Positions 58,345-64,000 of a stretch of DNA of 64,000 bases are shown one piece after another (within the stretch, counting starts at the first letter, position 1; the number at the start of each line of letters is the position of its first letter). Under the pieces are notes generated by a model that was given only the letters and a program-made list of their open reading frames with translations, made no database searches and was not told the DNA's origin. Location of the stretch: positions 89,371 to 153,370 of the forward strand of contig JAHDWP010000001.1 of assembly GCA_023382715.1 (NCBI GenBank), given 5' to 3'. The translations under genes were made by a program, and so were the position numbers. This stretch comes from Anaerolineae bacterium. GTDB lineage: Bacteria > Chloroflexota > Anaerolineae > Aggregatilineales > Aggregatilineaceae.

Positions 58345-59107
58345 AGGTCTCGTCTCCCTGCGCCTCGGCCACGCTGATCACGGGCGGCACTGCACCAAGC
58401 TCGCCCAGGCGCGCTTCCAGCGCCCGAATGAGCGTGCGGTAGATTTTATCGAGCATGAAGCTGCGGTCGGTGGCCTCGACGATGATCCAGGGGCCGAAGC
58501 TGGTGTCGGTGCGCTCCAGCATCTCCTCATAGACGAGCAGCCAGGTCTCATAGTTGCGATGCCGCTCGCGGTCTTCCATCTCCAGCCGCCAGCTTTCGAG
58601 CGGGTCTTTTTCGATCTGACGGAAGCGCCGGGCCTGTTCGTGCTTGGAGATGTGCAGGAAGAACTTGACGATCACGTACCCATCGAGCGCCATAAGACGC
58701 TCGAAGTCCACGATGTCGTTGTAAGCGCGCATCCATTCGCGCTGGGGCAGGCCCAGCTCGAGCCGCTCGACCGTCACCCGCCCGTACCAACTGCGGTCGA
58801 AGATGGCCATGTGCCCGTAGTTGGGCAGCTTGTTCCAGAAGCGCCACAGCCAGGGGCGTTTCTGCTCGTAGGTGCGCGCGGCGCGGATCGGCCAGACGGT
58901 GAAGCCGCGCGGATCGAGCCGCGAGGTCAGCGTGCGGACACAGGTGCCTTTGCCTGCTGTGTCCCAGCCCTCGAAGAGGATGACGGTGGGCACGCCCGCG
59001 TCGAAAGCGGCTTTCTCCAGGTCATAGAGGCGCTGCTGGAACGCGGATCGCCGGGTCTTCCACTCTTTCTTGCCTAGCTTCTGGTCCAGGTTGACGATTT
59101 CCAGCAA
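58337..59107 (-). CDS. ppk2: Polyphosphate kinase 2 family protein, copy B
   Basis: A 256-aa paralogue of copy A. The Walker A is FEGWDTAGKGTCVRTLTSRLDPRGF, followed by AIFDRSWYGRVTVERLE and VIVKFFLHISKHEQARRF. The TTG start at 59107 is chosen because AGGAGG lies 6 bases before it; an ATG at 59125 would put that ribosome site inside the gene. Copy A follows with overlap. The pair could carry out successive AMP-to-ADP and ADP-to-ATP steps, which is inference. Confidence 0.88.
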   Translation of the reverse strand: MLEIVNLDQKLGKKEWKTRRSAFQQRLYDLEKAAFDAGVPTVILFEGWDTAGKGTCVRTLTSRLDPRGFTVWPIRAARTYEQKRPWLWRFWNKLPNYGHMAIFDRSWYGRVTVERLELGLPQREWMRAYNDIVDFERLMALDGYVIVKFFLHISKHEQARRFRQIEKDPLESWRLEMEDRERHRNYETWLLVYEEMLERTDTSFGPWIIVEATDRSFMLDKIYRTLIRALEARLGELGAVPPVISVAEAQGDETYA

Positions 59108-59142
59108 GGCCCACCTCCTCAGCATTCACCTGTGCTGCCATC

Positions 59143-59171
59143 AGTATACGGCAACTGGCGGCCAGTGCGAA
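59143..59171 (-). promoter_or_regulatory. Promoter of the PPK2 pair
   Basis: On the minus strand TTCGCA (59171-59166), a 17-bp spacer and TATACT (59148-59143), about 36 bases before the TTG. A CTTTGCAGTGC at 59202-59192 might be a weak upstream-element relative. Confidence 0.5.
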
Positions 59172-59365
59172 ATGGCTGGGGGCCGCTGGGAGCACTGCAA
59201 AGCCAGGGCGAAAGTGGCGCAGGCGTAGAGACCATACAGGGCGAGACCGGGAGCGCGATGTGCTGGTGGAGCGCGATGGATGGGTGCGCCTCTCCCCCAC
59301 AAAAAAGCGACGCCCGCTGCCACAGCGCGGCAGCGGGCGCCAGCCCACGCGCAGAACAGCGCGCG

Positions 59366-61480
59366 CTAGTCCTGCACGAGAGTCAGGGTGTAGGTGCCCT
59401 GCGTGCCCCCAAAGCTCAGCCCGTAGTGCGTGGCGATGATGTAGTACGTGCCGGACGAGGCCAGCGTCGCCTTGGCGATCACCGAGTTGCGGTTTTCACC
59501 CGGCGTCGCGTCATCGTTGTACGCCACCTGAATACCTTCGGGCGAGATCAGGTACACCGCAGTGTCGAGCGTGCCGCCGGTGGCATTCATGCCGATGGTC
59601 ACGATGTCGCCCTGCTGCCCCTCGAAGGAGTAGAGGACGAAGCGCCGCTGGTCGGTGATGCTGCCCGATACCGTCTGGCCGTAGGCGAGAGGCGTGGCGC
59701 TGGCCAGGGCGGTCTGGTAGTTGAGCGTGCTGGCGTTGGCCATTGAGAAGAACCCGCCCGGCCCGGCGACTACTGTGCCATCGGGCGCGACGGTGAAAGT
59801 GATCACGTAGCGCGAGTCTGGGCTGGCGGGCTGCGACGTATTGATTACCGACTGGCCCTGGACATTGACGCTCAGGCCGAAGTTGACCGGCGTGGTATCG
59901 TCGCAGGTGTTCTGGTACCAGACTTCGATCTCATACACACCCGGCAGCAGGCGGTTGGGCGGCCAGTAGATGTACGATACGGGCGAAGTAGTCGGCTCAA
60001 GACAGCCGACGTTGCCGTCCATCTCCAGGATGCCGCCGCTCTGCACGACCGGGATGTCGTCATACACCGAATCGCCGTTCGGGTCACGCACGAGGAGTTG
60101 CATGTCGGCGTTGGTCGCCCACTCCAGCTTAACTTCGACGGCGCCGCTGGGCAGCCCACCTTCCACCGTCGCCGTCGCTTCGGGGGTGATCGTCCCGGCG
60201 TCCTCGGCTGGCTCTGCGGCGGTGAGGGTGAGCGTGAACTCGCCCTCGGTGCCGCCGATGCCCAGGCCGTAGCGCGCCGCGAGCACGGTGTAGGTGCCTT
60301 CCACGACCAGGTTGCGGCTGATGCGCGCATCTGCCGAGTCGCTTGAAGCATCGTCGTTGCTGTCGAGCGGGGTGTTGTCCGGGCCGAGCAGGATCAGGAA
60401 CGGGTCGAGACTGCCAGACTGGGCGCGCATGTCCACCGTGATGGACGTGCCCGCGCTGCCATTGAACGAGTAAGCCTGGACGGGCACCCGGTTGGTGACG
60501 ATGCCGGAGACTGTGCTGCCCACGGCAATGGGGTCGGCGGTGCCGATCTCGGCGGCGTAGGCGGCCAGGTCCAGCCCGGCGTTGACGCCGCCATTGACCA
60601 GCGTCCATTCGCCGTTGGTATCCAGCTCCAGGCGGGCCAGGTACTCCTGGCCGGGGTTGAGCGTGCCGGTCAGAGTCTGGGCCGTTTCACCGTTGACGGT
60701 GGTGTTGAGGGTGAAAAGCTGCGGCCCGCCGGTGCTGCATACGTTGGAGTAGTAGGTGATGATCTCGTAGCTGCCAGCGGGCACCGTGCCTGCTGGCCAG
60801 GCGATGGTCTCGGTTGGGTTGGTGGCGATTGCCGCATCGCAGTTGGCGTTGATGTCCGCGTCCAGCACTCCACCGCTGGGCGTGCCGGGCCGGAAGCGGT
60901 GGGCCGTGCCGCCCACCGGATCGCGCACTTCCAGGTTGAGGTCAACGGCGGCGTTCCAGCCCAGCTCCACCACAATGCCGCCGCTGCCCAGCGTGACCGT
61001 CTGGCCGCCGACCTGCTGAATCCCGCTCAACTGGAGGGTGAAATCGCCGCTGGCATTGCCTTCGGCACCGGAGCCACGCATGACCCAGATGTAGTAGGTG
61101 CCGGAGACGGGCACCTCAATGTCCGCGATGCTGGCGGTCGTGGGCGTGGCGCGGTCCAGGTCCTGCACGATAACCGAGCCTTGCGCGTTGGTCACGACGA
61201 CTACAAGGGCCAGCTCGGCGACTTCTGTCGTCACATCAATTGTGATCGTATCGCCGGCGCTGGCGGCCAGGGTGTAGACCTGTGCGAAGTTCTCGGCGCT
61301 CAGCGAGCCGGTGACGACGTCGCCGACCGAGATCGCGCGCCCCGTGTTCCCCTGGGCGAATGTCGTCGCTGGCGAGGCAACCAGTCCTAGCGAGAGGGCG
61401 AGCGCCATCACAGACAGGCACGCGCTCCAGCCCAGGCGATAGAACCTATGAACGTATCTCTTCCTGTCCATCATGATCAT
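59366..61480 (-). CDS. Secreted multi-domain PPC protein
   Basis: A 704-aa exported protein. The signal peptide ends near TTFAQG (residue 43). Three pre-peptidase C-terminal (PPC) beta-sandwich domains (about 48-155, 310-430 and 590-700, with SGTYYIWV, EGTYTVLAARYGLGIGGTEG and SGTYYIIATHYGLSFGGTQG) alternate with two related sandwiches (about 165-290 and 445-565, each with a VELGWN or VKLEWA opening, RDP, an unpaired Cys pair and PAGSYEI/PGVYEIEVWYQN). No protease domain is present. AGGAG precedes the ATG at 61480. It may be a surface or adhesion protein. Confidence 0.82.
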   Translation of the reverse strand: MIMMDRKRYVHRFYRLGWSACLSVMALALSLGLVASPATTFAQGNTGRAISVGDVVTGSLSAENFAQVYTLAASAGDTITIDVTTEVAELALVVVVTNAQGSVIVQDLDRATPTTASIADIEVPVSGTYYIWVMRGSGAEGNASGDFTLQLSGIQQVGGQTVTLGSGGIVVELGWNAAVDLNLEVRDPVGGTAHRFRPGTPSGGVLDADINANCDAAIATNPTETIAWPAGTVPAGSYEIITYYSNVCSTGGPQLFTLNTTVNGETAQTLTGTLNPGQEYLARLELDTNGEWTLVNGGVNAGLDLAAYAAEIGTADPIAVGSTVSGIVTNRVPVQAYSFNGSAGTSITVDMRAQSGSLDPFLILLGPDNTPLDSNDDASSDSADARISRNLVVEGTYTVLAARYGLGIGGTEGEFTLTLTAAEPAEDAGTITPEATATVEGGLPSGAVEVKLEWATNADMQLLVRDPNGDSVYDDIPVVQSGGILEMDGNVGCLEPTTSPVSYIYWPPNRLLPGVYEIEVWYQNTCDDTTPVNFGLSVNVQGQSVINTSQPASPDSRYVITFTVAPDGTVVAGPGGFFSMANASTLNYQTALASATPLAYGQTVSGSITDQRRFVLYSFEGQQGDIVTIGMNATGGTLDTAVYLISPEGIQVAYNDDATPGENRNSVIAKATLASSGTYYIIATHYGLSFGGTQGTYTLTLVQD

Positions 61481-61537
61481 CACCGTCGCTCCTCTATCAC
61501 AGGCGGCGGCGTGACGCCACCGCGCACAAGCACGTCC

Positions 61538-61566
61538 AGTGTAGCCAATCGGAACGGCAAAGGCAA
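61538..61566 (-). promoter_or_regulatory. Promoter of the PPC gene
   Basis: On the minus strand TTGCCT (61566-61561), a 17-bp spacer and TACACT (61543-61538), about 50 bases before the start. Confidence 0.65.
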
Positions 61567-61636
61567 AGGTCAGTCCGATCTGGCTCGCCAGCCATTGACC
61601 AGCCGTAGGGAAGACGCCCGGAATGTTGAGCGCCTG

Positions 61637-62902
61637 TCAGTCTGCACTAACCGGCTGCGGCGTGGCTGCCAGGCCGGGGCCTAGCTCGACGAAGTTGGTG
61701 GTGCCGGCGGCGACGGTGATCGGCTGGGCGATGCGCCGGCCGCCAATAGTCACGCTGATCTCGTAATCGCCTGCCGGGATGTCGCCCAGGACGAAGTTCT
61801 CTCCCCAGCCGGGGTCGGGGATGGCGTGCCAGTCGCGGCGCTGGCCGGGCAGCCTGGGCTGAATATAGGTCGTCGTGGTTTCGACCACGCGCCCGCGCCG
61901 GCTCAGCGTCACCGTGATGTCCTCGATAAGCTGACCGTCCGTGCCCGCGACGCGACCGGCGACGACACCATGCCCCAGGTAGGGGGCGATCCAGAGCAGG
62001 GGGTTGTAGGCGGAGAAGTAGCGATTCTCGCCCAGGCGCACTTCGAGATGGACGTGCGGCCCGCTGACATCGCCCGTGCCCCCGATCAGGCCGATGATGT
62101 CTCCGGCGGTGACGTGCTGCCCCTGGCTGACGAGAATGGAAGCCATGTGCGCGTAGAGCGTGAAGATCTTCTGCCCACGAAAGCCGAAATCGTGCTCGAT
62201 GACGACGACGTTGCCATAAGAGGGGTAGATGTCCATCTCTCGCGTGTCGAGCAGCTCGCCGCCGTTGCCGGCGAAGACGACCGTGCCCGCGCCGCCCGCG
62301 CGGATCGGCTTGCCGACCGGGTTGGGGATGTCAACGCCGTGATGGACGCGCCACTCGTTCTGCGGGCCGTCGGAGCCATAGGGATAGTAGAAGAGGCTGG
62401 CGCTGTTGGCGCTGGCGTCCACAGGGCGCATCAGCCAGAAGTGGTCGTTGGCGTGCGGACTGAGCGGCACCTGTTCGGGTGGCAGCTCGAAGCCCAGCTC
62501 TGCGGTCGTCTCAGCGACGAAGATGCCGGTCGGGCTGGGGAAGGGCGTCGGGCCGGGGGCGGTCGAAGCCGGATCGGTGGGGCGCGGCGTGGGAGTGGGC
62601 CAGGGCGTGCCCTGAATCTCCACCGGCTGGAAGATGACCGCTTCGGTGGCTGTTGGCAGCAGCGTCGGCGGGACGAAGGGCGACAGGCCGATGTCGGGCG
62701 TGGCCAGCGGCGTGGCGGCGGCGGCAAGCTGCTGTTCCAGGGCAAGCTGCCAGTCTGCCGGCGGCGCGTCGGCAGGGGGGGGCGTGGCCGCTGGGATGGA
62801 GACCATCACCGACGGCTGGCTGTTCTGCCATAGGTACAACCCCACCAGCGCGACCAGCGCGACGACAATGAGCAACCCCTGCAGATGGCGCGTGCGCTCC
62901 AT
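61637..62902 (-). CDS. M23-family metallopeptidase, membrane-anchored
   Basis: A 421-aa peptidoglycan hydrolase-type peptidase. An N-terminal anchor (about residues 8-25) is followed by a Pro/Thr-rich stretch to about 155. The LytM-like domain (about 175-305) has the zinc ligands in RVHHGVDIPNPVGKPI and in SGPHVHLEVRLG, plus GGAGTVVFAG and YGNVVVIEHDFG. A C-terminal carboxypeptidase-regulatory-like domain (about 310-415) follows. It probably cuts cell-wall cross-links, or is a related regulator of a hydrolase. It lies 26 bases after the next gene's stop and is probably cotranscribed. Confidence 0.88.
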   Translation of the reverse strand: MERTRHLQGLLIVVALVALVGLYLWQNSQPSVMVSIPAATPPPADAPPADWQLALEQQLAAAATPLATPDIGLSPFVPPTLLPTATEAVIFQPVEIQGTPWPTPTPRPTDPASTAPGPTPFPSPTGIFVAETTAELGFELPPEQVPLSPHANDHFWLMRPVDASANSASLFYYPYGSDGPQNEWRVHHGVDIPNPVGKPIRAGGAGTVVFAGNGGELLDTREMDIYPSYGNVVVIEHDFGFRGQKIFTLYAHMASILVSQGQHVTAGDIIGLIGGTGDVSGPHVHLEVRLGENRYFSAYNPLLWIAPYLGHGVVAGRVAGTDGQLIEDITVTLSRRGRVVETTTTYIQPRLPGQRRDWHAIPDPGWGENFVLGDIPAGDYEISVTIGGRRIAQPITVAAGTTNFVELGPGLAATPQPVSAD

Positions 62903-62928
62903 AGACGTTTAGCTCCGCTGGGCGTCGC

Positions 62929-64000
62929 TCACCGCTGGTCGGGCGGGAGAGGAGTCGGCGTGCGGTGCACGGCGGGCGTGGGCGACTCGGTCGGCAGCGG
63001 CGGTGGCGGTGGCACCTGGGTGGCCGCGCTGAGGAACCCGCCCAGCTCGTCCGGGGTGTACAGCTCCAGCATGGCCGTTTCCCAGTTCAGCCCGCCGGTC
63101 TTGACCAGCTCCCAGAACTGGATCGCGCCGAAGTTGTACTGCCAGGTGCGCTGCGCGGGCAGCCTTTCCCAGCCGAAGTCGTCGGCAAGCTGGGTCAGGT
63201 CCACATAATAGCCCGCTGGCGGCAGGTCTTTGTAGCGCCCGCCGCGCTCGTAATCTTCAACGGACCCGCTGGTGCGCGCGGCGAAATCCCAGGGCAGGTC
63301 GCGCAGCGGCTCGCCGAGCGCGCCAGCCTGGGCGTCGTTCACCACGCGCACGAACACGCGCCAGTAGGTGTTGATCTCCAGGTCTTCGCGCATCACTTCG
63401 ATGGGAGCGGGCGGCCCGGCATAGACCAGGTCGCGGTCTATGGCGATGGCGCGGCCCGCGTAGTGCCAGTTCTGGCGCGGCTCGCCGGGATCGGGCGGGC
63501 GGCCCTGCGGCCAGAAGGCGTCGTCCAGCGTGCCGAGGAAGTCGTAGCCGATCTGCTCCAGCGCTCGGATGCGCAGCGCCTCAAAGGAGTCGTTGACGCG
63601 GTCGGACAGGTACGCCTGGGGTGCTTCGACGTTGTTGAGAGGAGCCATGCCATAACGCCCGGTGGCTTGCAGGCGCTCATTTTCTGCGTAGAGAGGCTGC
63701 GCCGACGCCGGGCCGGCTGGCACGCCGCCGCTGGCGACCAGCGAGCCGGGGAGCGAAGCGCCGACCCAGTGGGGATTGGCCGCGCGGAAGTCCAGGGAGA
63801 TGGCGTCTGTCGCCGCGCCGAAGCTGCCCACCGTCCCGGCGATGAGCTGGCTGCGCCGCTCGAAGTCGAGCACGTAGAGGATGCTACCATCGTTGGGTGC
63901 CCAGGCGGGCATGCGGCCCCGACCCACCAGCACTGGGGCTGACTTCGGCTGGTCAACCTGTCTGACGTAAACGCCTTCCACGCCGTTGGCAAGGGCTGTA
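62929..64000 (-). CDS. Propeller-like protein, N-terminus outside the window
   Basis: The frame is open to the last base, so the N-terminus is missing; the first internal start-like codon is at 63981. About 357 residues are visible. The first ~70 (RMPAWAPNDGSILYVLDFE) look like a TolB/PD40 beta-propeller blade. The middle (SDRVNDSFEALRIRALEQIGYDFLGTLDDAFWPQG) and the rest are of unknown family, and the end is Pro/Thr-rich. Domain assignment is tentative. It is upstream of, and 26 bases from, the M23 gene on the same strand. Confidence 0.6.
   Translation of the reverse strand, partial: TALANGVEGVYVRQVDQPKSAPVLVGRGRMPAWAPNDGSILYVLDFERRSQLIAGTVGSFGAATDAISLDFRAANPHWVGASLPGSLVASGGVPAGPASAQPLYAENERLQATGRYGMAPLNNVEAPQAYLSDRVNDSFEALRIRALEQIGYDFLGTLDDAFWPQGRPPDPGEPRQNWHYAGRAIAIDRDLVYAGPPAPIEVMREDLEINTYWRVFVRVVNDAQAGALGEPLRDLPWDFAARTSGSVEDYERGGRYKDLPPAGYYVDLTQLADDFGWERLPAQRTWQYNFGAIQFWELVKTGGLNWETAMLELYTPDELGGFLSAATQVPPPPPLPTESPTPAVHRTPTPLPPDQR

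Overview
The window is GC-rich bacterial chromosome, densely coded on both strands. No rRNA, tRNA, transposase, phage gene or CRISPR array was seen. The gene content fits a Chloroflexota bacterium, probably Anaerolineae-like. The clues are Thr/Pro-rich linkers behind lipoboxes, a BTAD-type regulator, VKOR with a membrane-anchored DsbA-like protein, PPC-domain secreted proteins, rpoC without rpoB beside it, and intergenic gaps full of short GC-rich dispersed repeats. This placement is an inference; no marker was compared with a database.

Layout. 1-3055: end of a prepilin peptidase, then iscS-mnmA (tRNA 2-thiouridine) on the minus strand. 3534-10787: central carbon genes on the plus strand (ADP-forming acyl-CoA synthetase, a phosphotransacetylase-like protein, enolase, pyruvate kinase) and an AEC permease. 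10867-16591: minus-strand zinc-ribbon membrane protein, anchored extracellular protein, acylphosphatase, TPR protein, HEAT protein and RseP protease. 16900-18879: an amidohydrolase with an unusual C-terminal CYTH-like domain. 18992-23660: an FHA-winged-helix regulator and an overlapping prsW-like / membrane protein / trypsin-like protease operon. 24041-27437: a peptide-type ABC transporter without ATPase genes. 27471-32882: minus-strand miaA, yraN, a coiled-coil/zinc-ribbon protein, prfB with its programmed +1 frameshift, and ftsY. 33516-37750: lepA, a GNAT acetyltransferase, a phosphoribosyltransferase-like protein and cinA. 38627-49146: rpoC, a glycosidase-like lipoprotein, gyrA and recA. 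49237-53131: a DUF1848 protein, a DsbA-like protein, an S1-domain protein and VKOR. 53489-59107: relA/spoT, a small lipoprotein, a BTAD regulator and two overlapping PPK2 polyphosphate kinases. 59366-64000: secreted PPC protein, M23 peptidase and a partial propeller-like protein.

Themes. Translation and tRNA modification are well represented (mnmA, miaA, prfB, lepA, S1, ftsY). The VKOR and DsbA-like proteins probably form an extracytoplasmic disulfide pathway. RelA/SpoT and the PPK2 pair lie within 6 kb and suggest a stress and energy block.

The most notable signal is non-coding. A motif reading GAGTCGCTG followed by CAACYTTGCRCGCA recurs 61-67 bp upstream of the -10 hexamer of seven genes (iscS, the amidohydrolase gene, prsW-like, lepA, cinA, gyrA and the S1 gene), always in the gene's own orientation. 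Most of these promoters have poor -35 hexamers. It looks like a shared activator or upstream promoter element, although some copies belong to dispersed repeats with no promoter behind them.
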